This document shows positions 12,697 through 19,684 of a stretch of DNA of 28,956 nt, one piece after another (position 1 is the stretch's first letter; each line of letters starts with the position of its first letter). A model generated the notes under the pieces. The model worked only from the letters and a program-made list of their open reading frames with translations. It had not been told where the DNA came from and searched no databases. A program made the translations under genes and the position numbers. This DNA is from a virus. The stretch lies in the IMG/VR virus record IMGVR_UViG_3300025697_000818, positions 1 through 28,956 of that record. The stretch is one strand, 5' to 3'.

Positions 12697-13052
12697 TGTT
12701 CACCATCGTCAATACTATTAAAATGTTCATTGGGGTGGTGACATTCAGCAAACTCCACTAAACATAGATTTGCCACATCAACTAAAAACTCTTTGTTACC
12801 GGTCCTGTCAAATTCCTGCAACCTTTTAATCATTGACTTAACGTGATTAAACTTTGGTTTATTAGGCGCACCAATGAGGCCATAACGATAAGCACCGACC
12901 GCCAATCTATTGCGCATCAATTGCTCAAACTCGTCAGACCATTCAGATTTCTTCACATCTTCATAGCGCATCTTTTCTGCCTGCTCTTTTCCTTTTTCAG
13001 GCAAGCCGCATTTCCAACGCCATAAATTCATTAAATAGTAATTACGATTCAT
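12678..13052 (-). CDS. Conserved phage-type protein, 124 aa
   Basis: 124 residues, RBS AGCGAGGTAAC. The middle reads MRNRLAVGAYRYGLIGAP, then HVKSMIKRLQEFDRTGN, then EFLVDVANLCLVEF and later HHPNEHFNSIDDGEH. This pattern, 'R-L-x-GA-RYG', 'S..RL..Y..TGN.E.LVD.AN', is familiar from short phage proteins of unknown role that look like an all-alpha NTP-pyrophosphatase (MazG/DUF5664-like) fold. The fold is a suggestion only. Its final codons are part of the TGTACA array. Confidence 0.7.
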   Translation of the reverse strand: MNRNYYLMNLWRWKCGLPEKGKEQAEKMRYEDVKKSEWSDEFEQLMRNRLAVGAYRYGLIGAPNKPKFNHVKSMIKRLQEFDRTGNKEFLVDVANLCLVEFAECHHPNEHFNSIDDGEHVQETP

Positions 13053-13064
13053 GTTACCTCGCTG

Positions 13065-13907
13065 TTAAAGTACAACTTTCTCAACCCCTTCAACTTTCCC
13101 ATCACGAATACGAATTATTACATAACCTAATTCAACGGGATCATAACCTGCACGTTCTGCGTAACCGTCAATTCCAACTTGATAAAGCTTTAAGAATGAA
13201 CCTGTATTCAAATACCATCTGCGGTCTGGTTCAATATAAGATGCAGTACCATCACCGGCTCCTAAGTATTGCTGAACAATGTTTTCACCATCGTCAAGCA
13301 TGATAAGTTTTTCAGCCGGATTACATACGAGTAAAAGGTGAGTATGCCCCATTCCCAAGACAAGACAATCAGCGGCTTTCTTTTCGAGCTTACGTTTAAG
13401 ACTTGCTTTCATATTGGCTTGCTGTTGTTCATGGTCTTTTGCGTTTGAAACTATGCGCCCACGGAATCCGTGAGAAAGGAACAGTTTACAAATCTGCTTT
13501 TTGTTATTGGTCAGTTTCAATTTACAAGTCCATGTCCCATATGGTACATTTAGATTCTCAGCCATAAGTTCCGATAGGTCACCAAACTTTTTAAGCGTGT
13601 CCTCGTGGTTACCCTTTAACCATGCCAGACATTGACCAGCTACGGGCTTGTAAATCTCAACAACTTTCTTAACCTGGTTTAATGGAACGGGTTCTTCAGT
13701 TGATGCAAAGTCAAAACGCTTATCATCAACTGTGATTGCTTCAATAGCATCACCCATATGTACGAAAAACCTACTATCCTTTTTAGCAAGCAGCCACTTT
13801 TTAAGCTTGTTAACTCCTGCATGATGGTACATGCTAGCACCCACATGAGTATCACCATGTAAGGCTATGTCGCAATTTAAGGGTATTTCTGAAGTTAGTA
13901 ATTCCAT
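13065..13907 (-). CDS. Metallophosphoesterase
   Basis: 280 residues from an ATG with AAGGAGGTCAAGCTA upstream; the ATG shares one base with the previous stop (TAATG). All calcineurin-like motifs are present: GDTHVG at 18-23, GDAIE at 52-56, GNHED at 99-103, SHG at 145-147 and GHTH at 187-190. These bind two metal ions and cleave phosphoesters. The Mre11/SbcD nuclease and small-molecule phosphatases share this fold, and no SbcC-like ATPase is nearby, so the substrate is open. A central Lys-rich helix (about 160-180) may contact nucleic acid. An ATG 27 bases upstream is less likely because of the strong RBS. Confidence 0.85.
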   Translation of the reverse strand: MELLTSEIPLNCDIALHGDTHVGASMYHHAGVNKLKKWLLAKKDSRFFVHMGDAIEAITVDDKRFDFASTEEPVPLNQVKKVVEIYKPVAGQCLAWLKGNHEDTLKKFGDLSELMAENLNVPYGTWTCKLKLTNNKKQICKLFLSHGFRGRIVSNAKDHEQQQANMKASLKRKLEKKAADCLVLGMGHTHLLLVCNPAEKLIMLDDGENIVQQYLGAGDGTASYIEPDRRWYLNTGSFLKLYQVGIDGYAERAGYDPVELGYVIIRIRDGKVEGVEKVVL

Positions 13908-14191
13908 TAGCTTGACCTCCTTGAAGGTGCGCAATCATTTCTGTTGTGATTCTTAAAACCTTTATCAATTTCAGTTAGCGGTTTTCCGCATACTGTACAT
14001 AATCCCGATACCTTTCTTTTCTGTACTCTTTTGAGATGATCCACTTTATCATCATTGAGACACTTGTTACACCTTGATCTGTCATTTCTTTTCTCAGCAC
14101 CACACCTAAAGCAAAGACCCTGTTCCCTTCTCAGCTCTTCAATTCTGCGATTAGGTTTCAGGTACGGTTTAAATTTATCAGTCTGTTTCAC
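13907..14191 (-). CDS. Zinc-finger protein with three Cys pairs, 94 aa
   Basis: 94 residues, basic. Cysteine pairs CFRCG (about 27-31), CNKC (about 42-45) and CTVCG (about 65-69), followed by HNRNDC near the end, suggest one or two zinc sites of the type seen in phage DNA-binding or HNH-precursor proteins. It lacks the catalytic HH/DH of HNH nucleases. The start lies 14 bases inside the DUF4406 gene. Confidence 0.7.
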   Translation of the reverse strand: MKQTDKFKPYLKPNRRIEELRREQGLCFRCGAEKRNDRSRCNKCLNDDKVDHLKRVQKRKVSGLCTVCGKPLTEIDKGFKNHNRNDCAPSRRSS

Positions 14192-14534
14192 TATCTCGCC
14201 ATTTTAGTAAATCATGGTAGTTGGCAAATACGGGGATATTCAGTTCTTTTGCTCTTTTAATCTCAAGTAACGTCCCCTTGGATTTTTCCCAACCCTTGAG
14301 TAAGTACACTGCATCTGAAACTTCAAGCCATGCCATGCTGAAATCATAAAACTGTTTAACGGTAAATTCTCTTTCAAAATTGTCGGTGACATAGCTCTTG
14401 TCGTGCCACGGGCAGAACGGAGCAAACCCATCCATGAACAGTTCAGCACAATAGTGCTCACCTCTGCCAATATTCTTTAAAACATCAAGCACATTATCTG
14501 CACTGTACGGCCCTGCTACGTATACTCTTCTCAT
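14178..14534 (-). CDS. DUF4406-type, deoxyribosyltransferase-like protein
   Basis: 118 residues from an ATG preceded by AAAGGGGATGCC. It begins MRRVYVAGPYSAD, the 'YVAGPYS' glycine loop of nucleoside 2-deoxyribosyltransferase-like proteins, with FAPFCPWHD at about 43-51 and SMAWLEVSDAVYLLKGWEKS (about 74-93), which matches the 'D-xxL..cDavv.L.GWe.S.G' block. The Glu that follows (TLLEIKRAKEL) is the usual helix. The family acts on nucleotides or modified bases, often near phage nucleotide genes. A longer frame upstream exists but lacks an RBS. Confidence 0.8.
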   Translation of the reverse strand: MRRVYVAGPYSADNVLDVLKNIGRGEHYCAELFMDGFAPFCPWHDKSYVTDNFEREFTVKQFYDFSMAWLEVSDAVYLLKGWEKSKGTLLEIKRAKELNIPVFANYHDLLKWRDSETD

Positions 14535-14544
14535 GGCATCCCCT

Positions 14545-14760
14545 TTAAATTGTAAAAATAAAACTGTCTTGCTTCTCTTCTGGCATGTACCGCTCACCTT
14601 GGAACTGCCAGCCACCTGAACCACTGAACTTTGCAATCTTTTGGTTGCGCACCCAATAGTACACTCTGAATTTCTTTTGCGCCCTGCCGGGACAACGTTT
14701 GAACTTCACCTTGAACGGTTTACCTGTGTGTTGGTTGCTTTGTTTGCCGGTAGCATGCAA
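14545..14760 (-). CDS. Basic hypothetical protein, 71 aa, TTG start
   Basis: 71 residues. The TTG start is chosen because AGAGGAATAACCA precedes it and no other start exists in the conserved-looking part. Strongly basic (KVKFKRCPGRAQKKFRVYYW) with an aromatic-rich middle (SGSGGWQFQGERYMPEE), it could bind nucleic acid. It overlaps neither neighbour. Family unknown. Confidence 0.6.
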   Translation of the reverse strand: MHATGKQSNQHTGKPFKVKFKRCPGRAQKKFRVYYWVRNQKIAKFSGSGGWQFQGERYMPEEKQDSFIFTI

Positions 14761-14763
14761 TGG

Positions 14764-15018
14764 TTATTCCTCTGTCTCTAATGTGTCAAGTTTTGCCAAT
14801 AACCCCTTAACCTTAACATATTCATTTACATGGAAATTCCAATCTTTCTCAGCTTCGATGTATTCCCTTATCTGTTTAAGGAGGGATTCTGTACGGGTTT
14901 CTTCGGGCTCATAGTGTGGGTAAATATCCCCAATAACTTCCAATGCTGTTTTTAAACCTTCACTACATACGGGTAAATGATTACAATCACTGCACGGCTT
15001 TAACTCTTTACCTTTCAT
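14764..15018 (-). CDS. Hypothetical protein with Cys pair, 84 aa
   Basis: 84 residues. The N-terminus CSDCNHLPVC gives a possible small metal site. The rest is helical and acidic (LLKQIREYIEAEKDW, YVKVKGLLAKLDTLETEE). ATG overlaps the previous stop (ATGA), so it is translationally coupled. Confidence 0.65.
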   Translation of the reverse strand: MKGKELKPCSDCNHLPVCSEGLKTALEVIGDIYPHYEPEETRTESLLKQIREYIEAEKDWNFHVNEYVKVKGLLAKLDTLETEE

Positions 15019-15212
15019 TGTCTACTCCGATAAAATTTAAATCCACCACAAATATATTCATACTCTTTAAAATCTCCGACTGTGAATAATGCACCACCAT
15101 CAGCATTTCCGATTATTCTACGACAACAAAACATTGCGTCACTGTAAAATCCATACTTGCAGACCCCACAACAACCTCTTCGTATTGGTCTTAAATTAAA
15201 AATTACGTTCAC
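15015..15212 (-). CDS. Cys-rich hypothetical protein, 65 aa, GTG start
   Basis: 65 residues from GTG (GTGA overlap with the previous stop, AGGAAGGATAAAAGACA upstream). It contains RRGCCGVCKYGFYSDAMFCC, followed by CGGFKFY near the C-terminus: six Cys, suitable for a zinc site. Unknown family. Confidence 0.65.
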   Translation of the reverse strand: MNVIFNLRPIRRGCCGVCKYGFYSDAMFCCRRIIGNADGGALFTVGDFKEYEYICGGFKFYRSRQ

Positions 15213-15574
15213 TGTCTTTTATCCTTCCTCTCTGGTAATTGTGGTAATGGTTTGTAATAGGTAAAATCGTCAACATTCCATTCAGAAACATAATCGTCAA
15301 ACTGGTCTTTTACGTTAAACGCTTCATCAATCGAGACAATCCATGTTTCAAAATCACCACTGCGAAGATACAGACCTAACATTAATAATTCATTTATCGG
15401 TAATTCATTGTGGTCTGTAATTTCTTCCCACTCACCCACTATCTTGGATATGGCGGCTTCGATGTCGGTACGGTAAAATTTCAAGGCAAGTGACGCAGGG
15501 TGCGGCATACCCTTTATTTGTTGACCATCAAAAACCTTTTTTATCGCTTCCAGTATACGTTCCGTCTGGTTCAT
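15209..15574 (-). CDS. Hypothetical protein, 121 aa, DUF551-like end
   Basis: 121 residues, ATG after AAAGGAGAGGGAC. The second half (EWEEITD, INELLMLGLYLRSGDFETWI, FTYYKPLPQLPERKD) resembles the compact 'W-x-x-... TYW-x-LPxxPE' domain of DUF551-type phage proteins, which have no known function. The first part (about 1-45) is a separate helical piece. A hairpin in front of the gene (15602) may affect its translation. Confidence 0.65.
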   Translation of the reverse strand: MNQTERILEAIKKVFDGQQIKGMPHPASLALKFYRTDIEAAISKIVGEWEEITDHNELPINELLMLGLYLRSGDFETWIVSIDEAFNVKDQFDDYVSEWNVDDFTYYKPLPQLPERKDKRQ

Positions 15575-15601
15575 GTCCCTCTCCTTTAAAAGTAATTAAT
15601 G

Positions 15602-15634
15602 ACCCTTAACCGTTTATAGTAGGGGTTAATGGGT
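15602..15634 (-). promoter_or_regulatory. Intergenic hairpin before the 121-aa gene
   Basis: On the transcribed strand ACCC, a bulged A, TTAACC, a 12-base loop and GGTTAAGGGT: a 10-bp stem with one bulge. No T-run follows, so it is not a normal terminator. It lies about 25 bases before the Shine-Dalgarno. Confidence 0.5.
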
Positions 15635-15653
15635 AAGGTGTTGTCCTTTATGG

Positions 15654-15878
15654 TTAATCATCACGGCTTAAAATAATATCTTCAAGGGTTAGCTTATACG
15701 GCTTATCCTGAGTGATTACGGATAACTTTTCTCTGTACAGTTCACATTGCAGATTATAGGCAACTTGTAATAACTCTTCAAAATGGCTGATTGCATACCC
15801 GTGTTTATGTTCTTGAGAACTTGCAGTTCCGTTATATGCGTTATACCCATTTTCAATTTCTTGCAATCTATCCATCAT
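15654..15878 (-). CDS. Hypothetical protein, 74 aa
   Basis: 74 residues, RBS ACAGGAGAGA. It reads MMDRLQEIENGYNAYNGTAS, then HFEELLQVAYNLQCELY and ends LEDIILSRDD: a mostly helical, acidic protein. No motif recognised. The start ATG overlaps the end of a possible 29-residue gene. Confidence 0.65.
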   Translation of the reverse strand: MMDRLQEIENGYNAYNGTASSQEHKHGYAISHFEELLQVAYNLQCELYREKLSVITQDKPYKLTLEDIILSRDD

Positions 15879-15957
15879 TCTCTCCTGTCATAACCTCATC
15901 ATGTATCAGACCGGGGAATGATCGGCTGATAATGAAGGTGTTATCGTAACTGGTCAT
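15868..15957 (-). CDS. Possible small gene, 29 aa
   Basis: ATG after AAAGGAGAGA opens a 29-residue frame, MTSYDNTFIISRSFPGLIHD and then EVMTGENDG, ending inside the next gene's first codons. The Shine-Dalgarno is as good as those of accepted genes (the same GGAGAGAATG string precedes both). The length is the only reason for doubt. Confidence 0.45.
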   Translation of the reverse strand: MTSYDNTFIISRSFPGLIHDEVMTGENDG

Positions 15958-15988
15958 TCTCTCCTTTCATCATGTGGGTGTGAAGGGG

Positions 15989-16180
15989 TTAAATTAATTC
16001 AATATCGTCAACGTCCATCCAATCTTCTAACAGCATCAAATCGTTAGTCAAGATAACCACGCATCCACCATTCACTATATCAACAATACTTCCTGAGTCA
16101 TATTCAAGTGAATCAGTTGAGCGTGTTTCGATCTCACGGACTGACGTTTTATTTCGTCCACCGTATTTCACTCTATACAT
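15989..16180 (-). CDS. Hypothetical acidic protein, 63 aa
   Basis: 63 residues with RBS TAGGAGGGAGTGAA. A basic N-terminus (MYRVKYGGRNKTSVREI) is followed by strands (SGSIVDIVNGGCVVIL) and an acidic end (LEDWMDVDDIELI). Unknown family. A hairpin lies just upstream (16202). Confidence 0.65.
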   Translation of the reverse strand: MYRVKYGGRNKTSVREIETRSTDSLEYDSGSIVDIVNGGCVVILTNDLMLLEDWMDVDDIELI

Positions 16181-16201
16181 TTCACTCCCTCCTATATCTC
16201 C

Positions 16202-16225
16202 GTCACCAACGTGTCAGATGGTAAC
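16202..16225 (-). promoter_or_regulatory. Intergenic hairpin before the 63-aa gene
   Basis: GTTACCA, a 10-base loop and TGGTGAC on the transcribed strand: 7 pairs, one of them G-U. It stands directly before AGATATAGGAGG, the Shine-Dalgarno of the 63-residue gene, and has no T-run. Confidence 0.4.
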
Positions 16226-16236
16226 GAAATATTATG

Positions 16237-16470
16237 TTAATCTATCCTGTGAATATCTTCAGTTACATGCTTTCCGCATTCTTTGCATATGTCATCGTTT
16301 CGGAATTTGATGAACTTGTGTTTCGGCTTTTCAATTTCATCAAGCGTTACAACCTCGAACCCATCATGTTCTTCATCGTCAAAGTTAAATACAAGGCCAT
16401 ATGCAACCAACGCTTTATTTAGCTTCTCGACAATATCAATTCCATTATCATCGTAATTAAGTTCGACCAT
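16237..16470 (-). CDS. Hypothetical protein with Cys pair, 77 aa
   Basis: 77 residues, acidic, starting MVELNYDDNGIDIVEKLNKA 14 bases inside the previous gene with AGAAAGCGG upstream. The C-terminus reads CKECGKHVTEDIHRID, a half zinc ribbon with a possible His ligand. No family recognised. Confidence 0.65.
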   Translation of the reverse strand: MVELNYDDNGIDIVEKLNKALVAYGLVFNFDDEEHDGFEVVTLDEIEKPKHKFIKFRNDDICKECGKHVTEDIHRID

Positions 16471-16774
16471 CCGCTTTCTCCTTATACATAATCATCCCAT
16501 CTGAAAAAACTAATGCGAGTATGTCATAATTGTGATTAGACATTCTGGAATAGTAAGGCTTTCCGTTTTCCTTCATCCTTGCAGATTTTACACGGACAAT
16601 TAACTTACCTGGCATTACAATGAAATCACCGTAACGATTAATTGTGAAATCCATGAATATGTCATAGCCGTACTTTTCAAGATCATACATTACTGCAATC
16701 TTTGCAATCTTACCGATCTTATTTGATTTCATCTTGATTGATGATGTGTCTATGTGTTGAGGAAATTTACCCAT
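16457..16774 (-). CDS. PD-(D/E)XK nuclease-fold protein, resolvase-like
   Basis: 105 residues. The pattern IGKIAKIAVMYDLEKYGYDI (about 20-39), then DFIVMPGKLIVRVKSARM (about 50-67), then YDILALVF fits the small PD-(D/E)XK proteins (PDDEXK_5 or Hjc type): an early acidic helix, a catalytic Asp, a V-K strand and an 'S-x-YDI(L/I)A' strand. In those enzymes the strand usually reads (E/Q)VK; here it is RVK, so the second acidic or amide residue is missing and activity is uncertain. Its place next to the exonuclease and annealing protein suggests a junction nuclease or recombination role. Confidence 0.6.
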   Translation of the reverse strand: MGKFPQHIDTSSIKMKSNKIGKIAKIAVMYDLEKYGYDIFMDFTINRYGDFIVMPGKLIVRVKSARMKENGKPYYSRMSNHNYDILALVFSDGMIMYKEKADGRT

Positions 16775-16783
16775 CTTGGCCTC

Positions 16784-17056
16784 TCAATTCTTTGCTTGAA
16801 TATTCTTTATTCGCCATGAAATTAAATAGCCTTTATCCATTCCGCTACCGGCAACAACTTTTACAGCACGGGCAATTGATGCGGTCGGGACAGTATCAAA
16901 CTCATTTAACAAGTCGATCAGTTTACCCTTTAGAAAACTTGGATTGATAGTTCCGAAATGCGCCTCACCATTCAACGGCAAAGCTCCCGTTCTCTGCATT
17001 CTCTTCACATCTTGACTTGTTAGCATGTCACGTTTAATGTAGTCTATAAAATCCAC
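16784..17056 (-). CDS. Hypothetical protein, 90 aa, GTG start
   Basis: 90 residues from GTG, chosen because TGGGGAATACA places GGGGA six bases before it; a TTG four codons upstream is the other choice. Reads MDFIDYIKRDMLTSQDVKRM, then PSFLKGKLIDLLNEFDTV and TASIARAVKVVAGSG, with a helix-turn-helix-like rhythm. It could be a small DNA-binding protein. No family named. Confidence 0.6.
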   Translation of the reverse strand: MDFIDYIKRDMLTSQDVKRMQRTGALPLNGEAHFGTINPSFLKGKLIDLLNEFDTVPTASIARAVKVVAGSGMDKGYLISWRIKNIQAKN

Positions 17057-17084
17057 TGTATTCCCCAATCGTTAAAACATGTGA

Positions 17085-17125
17085 ACTATATTTAAATTTA
17101 TTGCAAATTTGACCCGTATTGACCC
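17085..17125 (-). promoter_or_regulatory. Possible weak promoter with a tandem operator-like repeat
   Basis: The 160-base gap before the 90-residue gene holds GTCAAA, 17 bases and TATAGT on the transcribed strand, and a direct repeat GGGTCAATACGGGTCAA whose copies are 10 bp apart and overlap the -35 part. The -35 box is poor, which would suit an activator-dependent or repressed promoter. Nothing else in the gap is coding. Confidence 0.35.
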
Positions 17126-17216
17126 AATAGATGAACGATAACCGGTGAACCCTTGTATCGGGACGTTAAATGCTCTAAGGTGGTTAATTCAGCGTAATTC
17201 ATATACATTATAGAAT

Positions 17217-17822
17217 TCACCTAACAATACCTTTCAATGCTTCCATACGTTTCACAACTTCGATTTTAGCAAGTTCAATCTCTCGCTTGATCGCTGTTAT
17301 TGTTTCTTTATTTCTCAGGATTTTAAATTGGTACGGCTTTAATTGTGGATGATAGATGTATAAAATATTCCACTGTCTTTGAGATCCGTACATCTCGGCT
17401 TGACATTGCAGCTCTTCATTCTTGGAAATCTTACCGGAAAAATGAAACTCGCACATGTGAGTAAAGTCATACGCCTTAACCTGAATCATTCCGTGTTCTC
17501 CGATATGCCCGTCAGGAGAAACACCTACGTCTTTATTTAACTCAACGAATCCAACCCTTGTAACCTTATTGAATGTATTGTTTTCATATTCTTCAATTGC
17601 TAAAGCTTCAAGTTCATGCCCTCTGTCTGTCCACTTGTTTGAAAAGTGAGCGATTACTTTACCGGTTAACCGTTCATAGGCAATCTCGTTTATTAACTCA
17701 TTGTAACCCTTTGTGCTTTTGCCCATGAACAATTTGGGAATCCGTGAACCCGTAAACTTTCCAAGTCTCAACTTTAGCCATTCGTCTGTGTTCTGCTGAA
17801 CATCATGTATTATAACACTCAT
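17217..17822 (-). CDS. YqaJ/lambda-exonuclease-type recombination nuclease
   Basis: 201 residues from an ATG overlapping the previous stop (TAATG). The N-terminus NTDEWLKLRLGKFTGSRI is the YqaJ motif ('Q-xxxEW-xxR-xxxxTAS'). GHELEALAIEEYE follows at about 69-81, and the catalytic core reads SPDGHIGEHGMIQVKAYD at about 102-119, with Asp104 and Lys116. In the usual (D)...(E)xK core the position before 'VK' is Glu; here it is Gln114, so nuclease activity may be weak or absent. The partner is the annealing protein just upstream. An ATG 30 bases further upstream is less likely. Confidence 0.85.
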   Translation of the reverse strand: MSVIIHDVQQNTDEWLKLRLGKFTGSRIPKLFMGKSTKGYNELINEIAYERLTGKVIAHFSNKWTDRGHELEALAIEEYENNTFNKVTRVGFVELNKDVGVSPDGHIGEHGMIQVKAYDFTHMCEFHFSGKISKNEELQCQAEMYGSQRQWNILYIYHPQLKPYQFKILRNKETITAIKREIELAKIEVVKRMEALKGIVR

Positions 17823-18502
17823 TACGATACCGGCAAGTTTAATTTCTGGCATATCTGTTTTGCAAATACCATTGTGAATTCACCGGCTTCATGTTTCTCT
17901 CTGCACATTTCTTTAATCATTTCCTTATCTTCACCGGCATAATTTTCGAGTTCGTCAATGATGTTCTTTCGGATAACTTCAATTTCTTCTTTTGGTTCAT
18001 GGTTATACAGTGGTGCATAGTTATCAACAATCTTTCTGTTTAGATCCCTACCGAACTTTTTACCCAAACTTGAAATGGCATTTTTGATACACTCTGCTTT
18101 CAATTTAGGAAACCCCATTACAAGCGCATTCGGTTTTTTGTGTTCAGCAAAATCTATCAGCTTTGTCTTTGCGTCTTGCATAATGACAACACTTGCTGCG
18201 CCTGATCTCGTTAGGGTTTCCCCTGTTATGGGATGCGTTACGACTAATTCTAAATCACCGCAAATCTCATTGGCTATCTGTTGGTACTTAAAATTAACAG
18301 TTGACCAGTGACCGAAAAAGTATTCATCCAACAGGGTTTCCAAGTGAGAGATAGGCAAATAATTAAACTGGTTTTGTAGATTTGTAATAAATCTTTCATC
18401 GGGTTCACCGCCAAAGATAGAATTTAACTTTTCAATCTTCTTTAAGAAAACTATCTGCTCGTCTGAACCCTCAACATATTTAGTCAATTTTACTTCAGCC
18501 AT
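17822..18502 (-). CDS. Rad52-like single-strand annealing protein (putative)
   Basis: 226 residues. Residues about 48-82 (YLPISHLETLLDEYF, GHWSTVNFKYQQIANEI) and 86-108 (a hydrophobic strand, GETLTRSGAASVVI) followed by ECIKNAISSLGKKFGRDLNRK (137-157) match the Rad52/Sak fold: a helix ending in 'aN.iFG..GWS', strands, and then the 'K.a...fG..fG..L' helix. It pairs complementary single strands during phage recombination. The YqaJ-type exonuclease gene overlaps its end, the common gene pairing for two-component recombinases. The identity rests on pattern, not on full similarity. A RecT or Erf type is less likely. Confidence 0.65.
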   Translation of the reverse strand: MAEVKLTKYVEGSDEQIVFLKKIEKLNSIFGGEPDERFITNLQNQFNYLPISHLETLLDEYFFGHWSTVNFKYQQIANEICGDLELVVTHPITGETLTRSGAASVVIMQDAKTKLIDFAEHKKPNALVMGFPKLKAECIKNAISSLGKKFGRDLNRKIVDNYAPLYNHEPKEEIEVIRKNIIDELENYAGEDKEMIKEMCREKHEAGEFTMVFAKQICQKLNLPVS

Positions 18503-18510
18503 TTCATCAC

Positions 18511-18711
18511 CTATTTATTATTCTTTTCAAAATCCAATTGATCCGTCAGCATCAAGTTTGTGATAACTGCACTTTGGCTACGCTTGCCAACGCCTGTACA
18601 TTCACGTTCAAATAGTCGCTCAACTATATCGAGTTCTTGAAGTTCCGCACCTTCAGTGTTAACGAGTCGAAGGCTGATTGTTCTGTGTCGTGTTACTTTT
18701 GGTTTCCCCAT
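18511..18711 (-). CDS. Small basic protein, ribbon-helix-helix-like, 66 aa
   Basis: 66 residues. RTISLRLVNTEGAELQEL looks like the beta strand and first helix of a ribbon-helix-helix DNA-binding fold, and KRSQSAVITNLMLTDQL the second helix ('RS..I...l'). It follows its own promoter and would be the first gene on that transcript, in front of the annealing protein and exonuclease. A regulator of the recombination genes is an inference. Confidence 0.55.
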   Translation of the reverse strand: MGKPKVTRHRTISLRLVNTEGAELQELDIVERLFERECTGVGKRSQSAVITNLMLTDQLDFEKNNK

Positions 18712-18745
18712 TCTGTTAAATCTCCTATCAGATTAATGTATACCT

Positions 18746-18774
18746 AATGTAATAAGTTTTAATAAGAATTGCAA
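18746..18774 (-). promoter_or_regulatory. Sigma70-like promoter, TTCTTATTAAAA class
   Basis: TTGCAA, 17 bases (TTCTTATTAAAACTTAT) and TACATT. The spacer matches that at 6034 at 16 of 17 bases, so the two belong to one family. It serves the ribbon-helix-helix-like, annealing and exonuclease genes. Confidence 0.8.
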
Positions 18775-18791
18775 GTGTTTTCTTTTAAATG

Positions 18792-19052
18792 TTACCACTT
18801 TATCAATCCCTGCTCTGCTAAAATTCTTGGAATATGTTGGAATACAGACTCTGGCCTATCCCAAGTTTCCTCTGCTTCTTTCACGATATTGTCAAACCAT
18901 TCTTTGAAAGTTGGAGCCATCCCGTCCTTTATGTGTTCAGCCATAAAAAAGTAATCCATCAAATGAAACAACTCTCCCCGTGAATTACTATTATATATTC
19001 TGTCGGCATATTGCTGTATATCCAACTTCTTCAAAGCTTCTAAAAATTTCAT
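18792..19052 (-). CDS. Hypothetical protein, 86 aa
   Basis: 86 residues, acidic and helical: GELFHLMDYFFMAEHIKD, PTFKEWFDNIVKEAEETW, ending AEQGLIKW. Starts four bases inside the previous gene (ATGA). The 'FFMAEH' and 'TFKEWF' helices are familiar from short phage proteins but I cannot name the family. Confidence 0.65.
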   Translation of the reverse strand: MKFLEALKKLDIQQYADRIYNSNSRGELFHLMDYFFMAEHIKDGMAPTFKEWFDNIVKEAEETWDRPESVFQHIPRILAEQGLIKW

Positions 19053-19387
19053 GTCTCCTCACTTGGAATTGAATGTTCTATCCATTGTTTTAATTGGGGG
19101 ATGCGGATTTTAAGCCATGCTTCATTTCGTGTTTCTCTTGCATCTGATATATCCACTTGACCAATAACAAAATCAGGACAACACTCGTCTGTGAATATTC
19201 TCCATGAACACGGATCGCAAATAGTCTCACAAATGCCAGTATGGAATAATGAATCCTCTTGTATTTCACTTGCGGCTGTGCATAACGCACAATTATCTTT
19301 TATCTCTTCGCCTTCCCCTGTCTCGTAATAATGCAACAAGTCTTTCATTGCTTGGATCATTAAAGGGTGTACTTTTTGCTTTTTCAT
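19049..19387 (-). CDS. Cys-rich protein, probable zinc binder, 112 aa
   Basis: 112 residues. Cysteines at CALCTAAS, GICETICDPC and DECC (six or more Cys in the middle third) suggest zinc binding. The end reads RIPQLKQWIEHSIPSEET. Start ATG after AAGGAAACCAAA. The pattern 'CALC ... CxxCPW(R)' with a Trp after the second pair is seen in phage proteins of unknown function. Confidence 0.65.
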   Translation of the reverse strand: MKKQKVHPLMIQAMKDLLHYYETGEGEEIKDNCALCTAASEIQEDSLFHTGICETICDPCSWRIFTDECCPDFVIGQVDISDARETRNEAWLKIRIPQLKQWIEHSIPSEET

Positions 19388-19410
19388 TTTGGTTTCCTTA
19401 TATTTAAATT

Positions 19411-19476
19411 AACCCACCTATGGCGTGTTCCCCCTCTTTTACAAGGGGGAATGTAACGTAGCTATTCGGTAGGGTT
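19411..19476 (-). promoter_or_regulatory. Nested hairpin before the 112-aa gene
   Basis: Outer arms AACCCTACC (19476-19468) and GGTGGGTT (19418-19411) with one bulged T, inner arms TTCCCCCT (19451-19444) and AGGGGGAA (19435-19428). A compact two-part hairpin that ends about 13 bases before the AAGG Shine-Dalgarno. No T-run. Confidence 0.5.
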
Positions 19477-19488
19477 GTCGAATTCGCC

Positions 19489-19665
19489 TCATCTAATCAT
19501 TAAGTTGTTAATGTCGCATTCCATGTCATGTTCATGTAGTGGATTCTCGATTGATATTCCACCTATCGCACCCAATTGAAACTTTACCCATTCTTCAATC
19601 TTCTGATCTGTTGCCGGTTCTGTTGGAATGAATACGCTTATTGAAAGGTCTATTGACTTGTACAT
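19489..19665 (-). CDS. Hypothetical protein, 58 aa
   Basis: ATG with AAAGGAGAATTAAA upstream opens a 58-residue frame: MYKSIDLSISVFIPTEPATD, then IEEWVKFQLGAIGGISIENP and LHEHDMECDINNLMIR. The strand (DLSISVFI) plus helix (DQKIEEWVKFQLG) plus strand (GGISIEN) order and the good RBS support a real gene. Unknown family. Confidence 0.75.
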   Translation of the reverse strand: MYKSIDLSISVFIPTEPATDQKIEEWVKFQLGAIGGISIENPLHEHDMECDINNLMIR

Positions 19666-19684
19666 TTTAATTCTCCTTTAAATT

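Noticed and set aside
14178-14636. Longer start for the DUF4406-type protein
   Set aside because: The added N-terminus has no RBS, and the family begins at MRRVYVAGPYS, which has AAAGGGG upstream.
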